A stretch of 64,000 nt of DNA from Sphingobium sp. (GTDB taxonomy: Bacteria; Pseudomonadota; Alphaproteobacteria; Sphingomonadales; Sphingomonadaceae): contig JAHFPV010000016.1 in NCBI GenBank assembly GCA_023266575.1, forward strand, positions 22,122-86,121, given 5' to 3'. Shown here in pieces: positions 25,992 through 34,845 of this stretch. The position numbers and the translations under genes were made by a program. The notes under the pieces are model-generated. The model had not been told where the DNA came from. It saw nothing but the letters and a program-made list of their open reading frames with translations, and searched no databases. Position 1 is the first letter of the stretch, and every line of letters begins with the position of its first letter.

Positions 25992-26627
25992 CTAGCGGAC
26001 CGTGGCCATGGTGGCGGCGCTGCAACTGTCGCTCTTGCTGGGGCCGCCGGTCAGCATCGAGGCGGCGATGAAGCCGCCGACGATGAGGACAAGGAACAGG
26101 CCCGACAGGAGGGCGAGATATTTCTCGATGAACGCCTTGATCGGACGGCCAAATTTCCAGAACAGGAAGCCCACGAGCATGAACTGGAACGCACGGGACA
26201 GGACGCTGGCCCAGAGGAAGGTGAAGAGCGGCAGGCCGATAAAGCCCGCGGTGATGGTGATGAGCTTGAACGGGATCGGCGTTGCACCCTTGATCAGGAT
26301 GATCTCCGCCCCGAACTCGCGCAGATAGCAGGCCGCGACCGGGAATTTGGCAGCGAGGCCAAGTGCGGCGAGCAGTTGCTGGCCCACGGTTTCATAGAGG
26401 AAATAGCCGATCGCATAGCCGAGCAGCCCGCCCAGCACCGAGGCGAGGGTGCAGATGACCCCGAATCGCAGCGCGCGTTCCGGGCGGGCGAGGCACATGA
26501 GGCCGAGCAGCGGGTGCGGCGGGATGGGGAAGAAGCTGGATTCCATGAAGCTGAAGGCGAACAGCCAGCGTTCGGCGTGGCGGTGGGCGGCTTTCGCCAG
26601 CATCCATTGATAAAGGCGTGTCAGCAT
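25992..26627 (-). CDS. YqaA-family (VTT/DedA-like) membrane protein
   Basis: A 211-residue protein with four or five membrane helices. The segment FMESSFFPIPPHPLLGLM near the N-terminus and the LIKGATPIPFKLITITAGFIGLPL motif are typical of VTT/SNARE-associated (DedA superfamily) proteins, thought to act as lipid flippases or proton-coupled transporters. It is the first gene of the YqaA-lnt-metK run. Specific substrate unknown. Confidence 0.85.
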   Translation of the reverse strand: MLTRLYQWMLAKAAHRHAERWLFAFSFMESSFFPIPPHPLLGLMCLARPERALRFGVICTLASVLGGLLGYAIGYFLYETVGQQLLAALGLAAKFPVAACYLREFGAEIILIKGATPIPFKLITITAGFIGLPLFTFLWASVLSRAFQFMLVGFLFWKFGRPIKAFIEKYLALLSGLFLVLIVGGFIAASMLTGGPSKSDSCSAATMATVR

Positions 26628-26765
26628 CGGGGCCGACCCCTAGCCGAGATGAAGGCCGGTCGCCAGCGCCTTTTGCCGGTCCAGCGATAGGTGAAGGCGC
26701 AGGGATCGCGGCGCTTGATCGGTTGGTGCGCGTGGCGATAGGATCGGCCGACTGAGGAGAGACAG

Positions 26766-27008
26766 ATGCAGGGTATGGGTGAGGGCGGTTGCCCGTTCGA
26801 GTTCAATACCGATCCGGCGACGTTCAAGGTCGGCGATTCGGTAAGCTATCGCGTGACCGGTAGCCTGGAGGGCTTTCCCTTCGCAGGCGTGCTGCTGGAG
26901 GTGCATGACGATCATGTCGTGCTGACCAGCGATGTCGACGACCAGGCCAGCCGGATGCGCGCGACGCGCGAGAGCAGGCCGGTGGTGCGTGAGGAAGATG
27001 TGTGCTGA
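26766..27008 (+). CDS. Small conserved-looking hypothetical protein
   Basis: An 80-residue soluble protein starting after GAGGAGAGACAG. It contains a short beta-barrel-like stretch (FKVGDSVSYRVTGSLEGFPFAGVLLEVHDDHVVL) reminiscent of SH3-like folds. Cysteines are near each end. I do not recognise a family. It stands alone, divergent from the YqaA gene, and is followed by a strong inverted repeat. Confidence 0.6.
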   Translation: MQGMGEGGCPFEFNTDPATFKVGDSVSYRVTGSLEGFPFAGVLLEVHDDHVVLTSDVDDQASRMRATRESRPVVREEDVC

Positions 27009-27020
27009 GGAAGTGCGTGT

Positions 27021-27133
27021 TTGAAAATGCGCGAAAGGGCGCATTTTGAAGCCGCACCGGCCCTGACCCCCACCCGACCGCCCACAGTGTATCCTGATTG
27101 GAAGGTCGGGTGGGGGTGAGGGCCGGTGCGGTC
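27021..27133. repeat. Hairpin plus long inverted repeat downstream of the small hypothetical gene
   Basis: First comes a short hairpin, AAAATGCGC-GAAA-GGGCGCATTTT (27021-27048). Then a ~29-base arm (27055-27083, CCGCACCGGCCCTGACCCCC and on) is matched by its near-perfect complement at 27104-27132, with a 20-base loop. It could terminate transcription in both directions. The region 27009-27233 holds no gene. Confidence 0.7.
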
Positions 27134-27233
27134 CGAATGTGCGAACGCACAATCGCACGCTTTGACGCGACGGCGTTGACGGGACGGTGTCGTCTGGGCA
27201 TGACCCCCCATCAGTCCTGTTTGGTCGGCGCGT

Positions 27234-28004
27234 TTGACATTTTCTACCATTTCCTGGGCCAGATTGCGGCAACGCGCGGGCGGCATGGCGTTCGCGCTGG
27301 TGCTGAACGCTATCCTGCTGCTTGCGCTGTTCACTTTGGCCCCCAGGCCCGAACCCAAGCGGGTCGATGACCGGATGCCGGTGACGTTCGACGTCGAGAC
27401 CGGGCAGAAAAGCGCTGAGCAACAGAAGCGCGCGCCCAAGGCGGAGCGGCGCGAGAAAGAGGATGCGGCGGCGCCCAAGCAGGCCGAGGCGGTGGTGCGG
27501 CCACCCGTGCCGGTCGCCAAGCCCGCCGAGCAGCCGCCATCGCCCTTCCCCTTCCTGACGCTCAACCGCGAGCAGATGGCCTCAGCCGATATCGGCCGGA
27601 TGCCCAAGGCGGCGCAGGGAGCAAGTGCCGCTGGGCAGGGCAATAGTGCGGCGGTAGCCGGGCCGGGCGAGGGGCCGGGGGGCGTGCAATTGTTCAACGC
27701 CGAATGGTATCGGCGACCGACCAATGCCGAGCTTTCCCCCTTCCTGCCCGCCAATGCGCCACCCAATGGATGGGGCATGGTCGCGTGCAAGACGGTCGAT
27801 CATTATCATGTCGATAATTGCCAGACGCTGGGCGAATCGCCGCTGGGGTCCGGCTTTGCCCGCGCGGTGCGGCTGGCGGCGTGGCAGTTTCTGGTGCTGC
27901 CGCCGCGCGAGAATGGCAAGGTGATGGTCGGCAGCTGGGTGCGGATACGGATCGACTATACGCGCACGATGGTGAGTGCCGGGGCTGGCGCGGGCGGCGA
28001 ATGA
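27234..28004 (+). CDS. Membrane-anchored hypothetical protein (TonB-like layout)
   Basis: A 256-residue protein with one N-terminal membrane helix (MAFALVLNAILLLALFTLA), a long Pro/Ala/Lys/Glu-rich linker (QQKRAPKAERREKEDAAAP, PPVPVAKPAEQPPSPFPF) and a C-terminal ~90-residue globular part with two cysteines (MVACKTVDHYHVDNCQTLG) and a basic end strand (GSWVRIRIDYTR). The layout resembles energy-transducing TonB-type proteins, but the canonical YP motif is absent. Function unknown. Confidence 0.65.
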   Translation: MTFSTISWARLRQRAGGMAFALVLNAILLLALFTLAPRPEPKRVDDRMPVTFDVETGQKSAEQQKRAPKAERREKEDAAAPKQAEAVVRPPVPVAKPAEQPPSPFPFLTLNREQMASADIGRMPKAAQGASAAGQGNSAAVAGPGEGPGGVQLFNAEWYRRPTNAELSPFLPANAPPNGWGMVACKTVDHYHVDNCQTLGESPLGSGFARAVRLAAWQFLVLPPRENGKVMVGSWVRIRIDYTRTMVSAGAGAGGE

Positions 28005-28075
28005 GGTCTCGCATTGCTGCGTTTGCGGCTGTCCTTATCCGAGGACAACCGCTCCGGCATATTGTGCGCCGAACA

Positions 28076-28981
28076 TCATCTGTTTTGCACGCGGGTGGTG
28101 ACCATTTCCAGTCCTTTGGACGGGGCTGCGGCTACAGGCGGCGTGACCGTCACTTTGGCCTTCGCGGCGGTGATTTGCTGGTCTGTGATCGCCTTGTCCA
28201 GCTTGAGTTGCTCCAGCACGGATTTCACCTCCCTCAATTCCTTTTCCGCCGCGGTTTCCGTTGGCGCGGGAGATGGGGTGTCGCTTGTCGTCGATTCGAC
28301 CTCTCCAGCCTCAATGGCTTCACTGACCAGTTGCAGGATATGGCCGGGCGAACATACCGCCTGATTGTTGAGGAGGTGGGTAACGGATTGGGAATAGGTG
28401 AGCTTCGTGTCTGCGGTCTTTGACGCTTCCAGAGCATTGTCGGCGAGCGCCTTGAGAATCAGCAGACGCACCGAGTTTACATTTTCGGCCCCGAACAGGT
28501 AGCGTTGCTCATAGATGCGAAAACCGGCCGATGCGGCGCTGGTGCCGAGCGACAGCGCGGTCAGTGCATCGTTGCTGGTGTCGTCCCCTTTGCCGATCAG
28601 CGCCACGGCCCCGGTCAGCAAGGCGGTGATCGGGGCGAAAGTATCGCGCCATACATTCACGCGGCGCTGATTGTCGGCCTTGGAGAGGATGTAGATGTTG
28701 CAGCGCGCCTGGATGAGGGCGAAGCCGGCGTCCATGAAGGCGCGCTGCTTGACGGGATCATTGGGTTTGAGGGCAATGGTCGGACCGCTGGTAAATGGAC
28801 TGGCTTCGGCTGCGGCAAGTTTGAACTGAAAAAGAAGTCCGTCACCCATCGGGCTGACGCCGTTGGCATCGATGACTTCTTTCGTGACGCCACGATCCGA
28901 TATAAAAGTGGGCCGTCCGTCGTTGGCGCAACCAGATAGCATCGAAATTGTTGCGACCAGGCCAATAGTCTTGAACGACAT
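28076..28981 (-). CDS. Predicted lipoprotein with C-terminal coiled coil
   Basis: About 301 residues from the ATG at 28981 (an ATG at 28987 is an alternative; AGGA lies 9 and 3 bases upstream respectively). The signal peptide ends in the lipobox LSGCAND. A mostly helical body follows (GFALIQARCNIYILSKADNQR), then an Ala/Thr/Pro linker and a charged helix (EKELREVKSVLEQLKLDKA) likely to form a coiled coil. No family recognised. A long frame upstream to 29875 is only the antisense of the GST gene. Confidence 0.7.
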   Translation of the reverse strand: MSFKTIGLVATISMLSGCANDGRPTFISDRGVTKEVIDANGVSPMGDGLLFQFKLAAAEASPFTSGPTIALKPNDPVKQRAFMDAGFALIQARCNIYILSKADNQRRVNVWRDTFAPITALLTGAVALIGKGDDTSNDALTALSLGTSAASAGFRIYEQRYLFGAENVNSVRLLILKALADNALEASKTADTKLTYSQSVTHLLNNQAVCSPGHILQLVSEAIEAGEVESTTSDTPSPAPTETAAEKELREVKSVLEQLKLDKAITDQQITAAKAKVTVTPPVAAAPSKGLEMVTTRVQNR

Positions 28982-29146
28982 ATGCATGATTCCTGCCCTC
29001 CCGGAAGCATCATCATTACTTGTGCGTAACGGAACGGCAAATGGCGTTTGCGCCATAATCGCTCCGTTGTGGCAGGATGCATAAAATAGTTGCATTTTGA
29101 GACTGGGTTGCCATCCTGACGCGCTGACAGGATAGGGAGAGATTGC

Positions 29147-29797
29147 ATGATCATCCATGGTGCGCGGCCGTCGCCTTTTGTGCGCAAGGTTATCGTCTTT
29201 GCCGCCGAGAAGGGGATTGATGTCGAGGTGCAGACGGCCGGGTTCGGGCGCGGGGCGGAGGGCTATTTCAAGGGGTCGCCGTTCGGCAAGATTCCGGCGC
29301 TGGAGGATGGCGATTTCCTGCTGTGCGATTCGACCGCGATCATAACCTATATGGATGCGCTGCGACCGGGGACGGAGATGATTCCGGCAGAGCCGCGGGC
29401 GCGGGCGCGGACGATATGGTATGAGGAATTTGGCGATACCGTCGTGCAGCCGGCGGGCGCGAAGATATTTTTCAACCGCGTGGTGGCGAAGATGGTGAAG
29501 GCGCCGCAGGATCTGGCGGCGGCGGACACGGCGGAGGCGGAGGAGATGCCGCGCTTCTACGACTATCTGGAAGGGGTTTTGCCCGACAGCGGCTGGCTGG
29601 TTGAGGATCGCTTTACGTTGGCCGATCTGGCGGCGGCCTGTCCGATCATCAATGTGACCTATTGTTCGGACGGGCTGGATGCGGGGCGATGGCCCAGGGT
29701 TGCGGCGTGGATCGCGGCGGTGAAGGCGCGGCCCAGCGTGGCAGCGGCGCTGATGCTGGAGGCGCCGATCGTGGCCGGAATGATGGGCAATAAATAA
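29147..29797 (+). CDS. Glutathione S-transferase family protein
   Basis: A 216-residue cytosolic GST. The thioredoxin-like N-terminal domain has PSPFVRKVIVFAAEKGI, FGKIPALEDG (cis-Pro) and the glutathione-contacting DSTAIITYMD; the helical C-terminal domain has FTLADLAAACP. It is a single gene just left of the GTA cluster. The substrate cannot be predicted. Confidence 0.9.
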   Translation: MIIHGARPSPFVRKVIVFAAEKGIDVEVQTAGFGRGAEGYFKGSPFGKIPALEDGDFLLCDSTAIITYMDALRPGTEMIPAEPRARARTIWYEEFGDTVVQPAGAKIFFNRVVAKMVKAPQDLAAADTAEAEEMPRFYDYLEGVLPDSGWLVEDRFTLADLAAACPIINVTYCSDGLDAGRWPRVAAWIAAVKARPSVAAALMLEAPIVAGMMGNK

Positions 29798-29958
29798 CCT
29801 ATATGGAACATTCGTCTTGACAGCGTCACGCTGTTCTGGCAGAGATAGGCACAGTGGAAAAATGTGAGTCGCCAACAGGGCGACGCAGCAGGGGCTGATC
29901 CGGGCGGGTCGGCCCTTTTTTGCGTTGGGCTTGTGGCGCGCGGGCGGGGGACATAGGC

Positions 29959-30504
29959 ATGGCGGACGGGGTGGAGGCGCAGGGGCGCGACTTGGAACCG
30001 GCGCGCCGGACGATTGCGGGCAAGGCGCAGATGCAGATGCGTGCGCCGCGCAAGGATGGCTGGACCAAAGAGCAGGAGCGGCTGTTTTTGCAGACGCTGG
30101 CGACGACCTGCAACACCAGCGAGGCGGCGCGGGTGGCGGGCGTGAGTCGCACCAGCGCCTATGACCGCAGGCAGCGCAACCGCCGCTTTGCCGCCGACTG
30201 GGAACGGGCGATGGATATTGGCTATGCCGAGATTGAGGCGATGCTGATGCGCGAGGCCTTGTTCGGGAGCGAGAGCGAGGAGATTTTGCTGGACGGCGAA
30301 GGGGCGGTGAAGAGCCGCAAGGTCAAGCGCGGGCATGACCTGAAACTGGCGCTGCAATTGCTGACCCGGCATCGCGACCGGGTGCTGGCCTATCGCGCGA
30401 GCGCGGCGGCGGGGAAAGAGCGGCCCGACAGCCCGGCGGTGGTGCGGCGGGTGCGGCGCGCGCGAGACGAAGTGGAGCGGATGCGCGCGGCGACGGGGAC
30501 GTGA
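29959..30504 (+). CDS. GTA small terminase subunit (gp1, TerS-like)
   Basis: A 181-residue protein starting at the ATG after GGGGGACATAGGC. A helix-turn-helix stretch is visible (TSEAARVAGVSRTSAYDRR) followed by a long helical region (DWERAMDIGYAEIEAML) and a basic C-terminus. RcGTA gp1 was identified as the small terminase that guides DNA to the packaging motor. Here it is separated from the large subunit by about 2.5 kb of other genes. An imperfect hairpin with a U-tract lies just upstream (29890-29921). Confidence 0.7.
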   Translation: MADGVEAQGRDLEPARRTIAGKAQMQMRAPRKDGWTKEQERLFLQTLATTCNTSEAARVAGVSRTSAYDRRQRNRRFAADWERAMDIGYAEIEAMLMREALFGSESEEILLDGEGAVKSRKVKRGHDLKLALQLLTRHRDRVLAYRASAAAGKERPDSPAVVRRVRRARDEVERMRAATGT

Positions 30505-30513
30505 GGCGTGCGC

Positions 30514-30762
30514 TCAGGCCGGGCGTCCGGGCGCGATCATCGCACCGATCGTGTCGAGCAGGGCCAGTCGCTGTTTCTTGAGATCCTCCAGCCGGGCGTC
30601 CGATGCGGCGCTAAGCCCCTCTATGATCCGGCTGATTTCGCCGGCCAGATCATGATAGCGATCGGCCAGCCCGCGAAAATAGGCGTCGGTGAGTTTGAGA
30701 TGGTGCAGCCGGTCGATGGCGTGGGGAAACAGGCTGTGGAGATCGTGGCCATGTTCGCTCAT
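30514..30762 (-). CDS. YdcH/DUF465-family small protein
   Basis: An 82-residue helical protein starting at 30762 (MSEHGHDL). The family pattern is clear: LFPHAIDRLHHLKLTDAYFRGLADRYHDL then EDLKKQRLALLDTIGAMI. DUF465 proteins are short coiled-coil proteins of unknown role, common in alphaproteobacteria. It lies antisense between the two terminase genes of the GTA cluster. Confidence 0.82.
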   Translation of the reverse strand: MSEHGHDLHSLFPHAIDRLHHLKLTDAYFRGLADRYHDLAGEISRIIEGLSAASDARLEDLKKQRLALLDTIGAMIAPGRPA

Positions 30763-30926
30763 TCTGTCGTCTCCATAAGGAGGATGGTATGAGCGGATTA
30801 TGCGGCGGGGTGGCGCTGTGGTCTCTAGGTAGTTGTCCGGGGACTGGCCGCTGAACCTTTCGTCGCCGGACAAAAGGAAAGCGGGCGTTTGCACGATCGC
30901 AACGCCCGATAGTCATGCATGGCCGA

Positions 30927-31559
30927 TCAGTCGGGCCTGCGATGGTTTTGCGTCGATTTGCCGGGATAGTCCGGGCCGAGCGATCGCATCGGGGCGTCGG
31001 GATCAAGTTCGCCGTGGCGGATGCTGCGCGGGTGGATGGCGGTTGATGACGCGGCGTTATGCCCAACGTTCAGATTGAACGGTGGCGAGAGGCAGAAGTT
31101 GAGAATGAGGTCGTACATTACCGCCCTTGTGCTGGGCGCGGCTTCCAGAATGGATTTCCGGGAATCATGACGATGTTCACGCCGGTAGATCATGCCGCTG
31201 CGTTCCATGCGGGCAAGGTGGCGCAGCGCGGTGGTCATCGGGACGCCGCTGGCATAGCAGAGTGAGGTGACGCAGGATGACCGATATTCCGCCATATCTG
31301 CGACAAGCGCCAGCAGCATGTTCCAGCCAGGGTCCGAGACCGGTTGACCAAGCGCTTCGCTACGGCGTAGCGAGAAGCGGTGAAATTGTCGCGCAATCTC
31401 TCCGATCTCCGCTTCGGTTGCCGTCGGGTTGATGCTCGGATCATCCGATATGTCGGGTTTGGCGTGGTTACGGATCACCGTCATTAAATGGGCAACAACG
31501 TCCGGGCTGATGCCTAATTTTGTCATGTGGCGCTCGATCTCGTACATTCGGTGGGGCAT
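30927..31559 (-). CDS. MarR-like winged-helix transcriptional regulator
   Basis: A 210-residue protein. Residues ~95-150 form a winged helix: SVTSLCYASGVPMTTALRHL (seen as CVTSLCYASGVP) then ARMERSGMIYRREHRHDSRK for the wing. The flanks are helical, as in MarR dimers. The target is unknown. It is divergent from the M28 peptidase gene and located inside the GTA region, so it might control neighbours or even GTA genes, but nothing in the sequence shows this. Confidence 0.75.
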   Translation of the reverse strand: MPHRMYEIERHMTKLGISPDVVAHLMTVIRNHAKPDISDDPSINPTATEAEIGEIARQFHRFSLRRSEALGQPVSDPGWNMLLALVADMAEYRSSCVTSLCYASGVPMTTALRHLARMERSGMIYRREHRHDSRKSILEAAPSTRAVMYDLILNFCLSPPFNLNVGHNAASSTAIHPRSIRHGELDPDAPMRSLGPDYPGKSTQNHRRPD

Positions 31560-31723
31560 CGAGTTTCCCTTCGTAATTGAATCGATTTCGAAACGATGTT
31601 TGATTTTATAGGGTTAGCAAGCCTGTCGCAGCAGATGAATTTTTTGTTTGATCCGATTTGGAGGTTGTCGCGCTTGCCAATCGCCGTCTTTACAGGGCGC
31701 TGGGGTGCGATAGATTGACGTCC

Positions 31724-33031
31724 ATGAAAAATCAGATTTTGTTCGCCGCGGCGTCGATGCTGTCCACATCAGCCATGGCGAAGGCACCAGCCCCCGACCC
31801 CGATCGCTTGAAGGCCACGGTCGAGAAATTGGTGAGTTTCGGGACGCGGCATACATTGTCGTCGGCGACTGATCCGAAGCGGGGGATTGGCGCGGCGCGG
31901 GCGTGGGCGGCGGCGGAGTTTGCGCGGATTTCCAAGGGGTGCGGCGGTTGTCTGAAGGTCGAGAGCGTGTCGGAGCGCTTTACCGCGCCGCGCGTGCCCA
32001 ATGGCGCGGATATTGTCGATGTGCTGGCGATCCAGACCGGGACGGGTGATCCCAGCCAGGTGGTGATCGTCGCGGGGCATATCGACAGCCGGGTGAGCGA
32101 TGTGATGGATGCAACCAGCGATGCACCGGGCGCGAACGATAATGGGTCGGGCAGCGCGCTGGTGATCGAGGCGGCGCGGGTGCTGGCAGGCGAGACGTTT
32201 GACGGGACGATCGTCTACGCGCTGTTGTCGGGCGAGGAGCAGGGGCTGCTGGGCGGCAAGTTGCTGGCCAACACCGCCAAGGCGCGCGGCTGGCGGGTTC
32301 GGGCGATGCTGAACAATGATATTGTCGGCAATACGACCGGCCTGAACGGGCGGATCGTGGCGGACCGGGTGCGGGTGTTTTCCGAAGGAATACGCTCTGC
32401 CGAGGATGCCAAGGCGGGGCTGACCCGGCGCGGGATTGGCGGCGAGGATGACGGGCCTTCGCGCGCGCTGGCCAAGGCGATCGACGCGATTGCCGAGGCC
32501 AATCCGCAAATCGGGCTGGACGTGTTTGCGGTGCGGCGGCCTGACCGTTTCGGGCGGGGTGGCGATCATACGCCGCTGCTGGAGGCGGGCTATCCGGCGG
32601 TGCGTTTTTCGGTGGGGATCGAAAATTACGACCGGCAGCATCAGGATTTGCGGGTCGAGGCTGGGCGCGATTATGGCGACACGGTTGTCGGCATGGACTT
32701 CCCCTATCTGGCGAAGGTGACGGCGCTGAATGTCGCGGCATTGCGGGCTTTGGCCAGCGCGCCGGCGGCGCCTGCGACTGTATCGCTGGATGGCGCGCTG
32801 TCGATGGATACGCGGGTGTTCTGGGACGCGGTGCCGGGGGTGGCGGCCTATCATGTATATTGGCGGCGGGCCGATGCGCAGGACTGGACCGATAGCCGTG
32901 TCGTGACCGGCGCGACCGAATTGCTGCTGAAAGATGTGGTGGTGGACGATCATTTCATCGGCGTGGCGGCGGTGGCCAGGGACGGTAGCGAGAGCATCGT
33001 GACGTTCGGCGGAATGGCGCCGCGCAAGTAG
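31724..33031 (+). CDS. Secreted M28-family zinc aminopeptidase
   Basis: A 435-residue exported protein with a signal peptide (ILFAAASMLSTSAMA). The di-zinc site of M28 peptidases is visible: VAGHIDSR (His), GANDNGSG (Asp), SGEEQGLLG (catalytic Glu and ligand Glu), MLNNDIVGN (Asp) and a distal His near FGRGGDHTPLLE. A C-terminal fibronectin-III-like domain (AVPGVAAYHVYWRRADAQDW) follows. It is an insertion between TerS and TerL relative to canonical GTA clusters. Confidence 0.88.
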   Translation: MKNQILFAAASMLSTSAMAKAPAPDPDRLKATVEKLVSFGTRHTLSSATDPKRGIGAARAWAAAEFARISKGCGGCLKVESVSERFTAPRVPNGADIVDVLAIQTGTGDPSQVVIVAGHIDSRVSDVMDATSDAPGANDNGSGSALVIEAARVLAGETFDGTIVYALLSGEEQGLLGGKLLANTAKARGWRVRAMLNNDIVGNTTGLNGRIVADRVRVFSEGIRSAEDAKAGLTRRGIGGEDDGPSRALAKAIDAIAEANPQIGLDVFAVRRPDRFGRGGDHTPLLEAGYPAVRFSVGIENYDRQHQDLRVEAGRDYGDTVVGMDFPYLAKVTALNVAALRALASAPAAPATVSLDGALSMDTRVFWDAVPGVAAYHVYWRRADAQDWTDSRVVTGATELLLKDVVVDDHFIGVAAVARDGSESIVTFGGMAPRK

Positions 33032-33067
33032 GGGCGTGCTTGTCGCCGCCCCGGCAAGGGGAGGGCG

Positions 33068-34326
33068 ATGGAGACTTCGCATATCGAATGGATGGATGCG
33101 TGGCCGCGCGAGCAGGCCAAGGTGCGGCGGTTGCTCAAGGAGGCGGGCCGCGAGGCGTTGGGTTTTGATTGGAACTGGCTGGCGCGACCGGGGCAGAAGG
33201 CGCCGGAGGGCGACTGGCGCATCTGGTTGATGATGGCGGGGCGCGGATTCGGCAAGACGCGGGCCGGGGCGGAATGGGTGCGGGGGATTGCGGAGGCTGA
33301 TCCCAAGGCGCGGATCGCGCTGGTCGGTGCGACGCTGGGCGAGGCGCGGCGGGTGATGGTCGAGGGGGCGTCGGGGATATTGGCGATTGCGCCCTGGTGG
33401 TGCCGCCCGGTCTTTGCACCCGCGCTGCGCAAGCTGACCTGGCCCAATGGCGCGGTGGCGACCCTGTTCGGCGCAGCGGAGCCGGAGAGCTTGCGCGGGC
33501 CGCAGTTCAGCCATGGCTGGGCAGGCGGCCGCAGGTGATGGCGACGACGACGCCGCGTCCGGTGGCGCTGGTGCGGCGGCTGGTGGCGGATGCGGCGGCG
33601 GGGAGCGTGGTGGTGACGCGCGGGCGGACGGCGGACAATCGCGCCAATCTGGCCGACGGCTTCGTCGAGGCGATGGAGCGCAGCTATGGCGGCACGCGGC
33701 TGGGGCGGCAGGAGCTGGACGGCGAACTGATCGAGGAGGTGGAGGGCGCTTTGTGGTCGCGCGACCTGATCGAGCGGTGCCGGGTGGCGCATGTGCCGGG
33801 CGGGCAAGACGGGGCGGCGCTGCGCCGGGTGGTGGTGGCGGTCGATCCGCCGGCGTCGGCGCATGGCGATGCGTGCGGGATAGTGGTGGCGGGCGTGGGT
33901 GGTGACGGGCGCGCCTATGTGATTGCGGATGCGAGTGTCGAGGGATGTTCGCCCGAACAATGGGCGCGCGCGGTGGCTGCGGCGGCCACCGTCCATGGCG
34001 CGGACAAGGTGGTGGCCGAGGCGAATAATGGCGGGGCGATGGTGGAAAGCGTGCTGCGCGCGGCCGACGAGATGCTGCCGGTGAAGCTGGTCCATGCCTC
34101 ACGCGGCAAGGTGGCGCGGGCGGAGCCGGTGGCGGCTTTGTATGAGGCCGGGCGGGTGGCGCATCGTGGGGCTTTTCCCGCGCTGGAGGACGAGATGTGC
34201 GGGTTGCTGACCGGCGGCGGCTATGTCGGGCCGGGGCGATCGCCCGACCGCGCCGATGCGCTGGTGTGGGCGCTGACGGAGCTGATGCTGGGCAAGAGGG
34301 GCGAGGCGCGGGTGCGGGGGTTTTGA
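33068..34326 (+). pseudogene. GTA large terminase (gp2), disrupted by a frameshifting deletion
   Basis: Two overlapping frames make one gene. The first (33068-33538) has the TerL N-terminus with Walker A GRGFGKTRAGAEW and ends FSHGWAGGRR-stop. The second (frame -1, through about 33515 to 34326) resumes at WLGRRPQVMATTTPRP and carries the nuclease half with its acidic residues (VVAVDPPAS, VVAEANNGG, DRADALVWAL). Intact homologues have about 30 residues between these points, including the Walker B Asp-Glu. The joint is an 8-bp GGCTGGGC (33515-33522), as expected for a deletion between short repeats. The second half alone could start at ATG 33538, but the motor cannot be functional. Confidence 0.85.
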
Positions 34327-34389
34327 GGGGAACCCTGCGGTGCGGTCGGTCGTTTCGGGAGCATCTATTTCTGGTGCGGAGTTTTGGCG

Positions 34390-34728
34390 ATGAAGATGGT
34401 GACGATGTTGGGCGCGCTGGTCGGTGCGACGCTGGTGGCGACGCCGGTGATGGCGGTGACGTTGAGCGCCAAGGAGCGGGCGCGGGTAGCGCGGGCGGTG
34501 CCGCGGGATCGTGATGATGTGCGCTATTGCCTGATCCAGGCGAAGAAGGGCCGCGACAAGGGCACGGTGATCGGTGCGGCCGGTGGTGCCGGCGTCGGGC
34601 TGATCGCGGGCGGTGGTCTGGGCGAGACTTTGCTGGGCGCGGGTGCCGGGGCGCTGGCGGGCCGAGTGATCGGCAAGAGCGAGGGGACGAATTCGACCTG
34701 CGACCGGGTGTTGCGGCGTAATCCTTGA
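34390..34728 (+). CDS. Glycine-zipper secreted protein
   Basis: A 112-residue protein from the ATG at 34390. A signal peptide (MLGALVGATLVATPVMA) precedes a glycine zipper (GTVIGAAGGAGVGLIAGGG and GAGAGALAGRVIGKSE) of the kind seen in membrane-associated or outer-membrane lipoprotein-like proteins. Cysteines at RYCLIQ and STCDRV may pair. It is not a known GTA structural gene and lies between TerL and portal. Confidence 0.7.
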   Translation: MKMVTMLGALVGATLVATPVMAVTLSAKERARVARAVPRDRDDVRYCLIQAKKGRDKGTVIGAAGGAGVGLIAGGGLGETLLGAGAGALAGRVIGKSEGTNSTCDRVLRRNP

Positions 34729-34750
34729 TTTAGCGTGAGGGGGCGTTGAT

Positions 34751-34821
34751 CCCCCTCTCCCAGTTTTGGTAGGCGGCTTCGCCACCAACCTTCACTAGCC
34801 CTCTCCCCGCCGGGGAGAGGG
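34751..34821 (+). repeat. GTA intergenic repeat, copy 1
   Basis: About 70 bp starting CCCCCTCTCC and ending CCCCGCCGGGGAGAGGG. This is the most divergent copy: the middle reads GTAGGCGGCTTCGCCACCAA instead of the usual CTAGGCAGC(A)AGCTGCCAAGG. It lies just upstream of the portal gene. Confidence 0.75.
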
Positions 34822-34845
34822 TTTTTGCGTTTTGGGGGACAGGGT

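Noticed and set aside
31769-34102. Very long minus-strand open frame opposite the M28 peptidase and terminase
   Set aside because: Composition is Arg/Pro/His-rich without domains, a typical antisense frame in GC-rich DNA; the plus strand has recognised genes.
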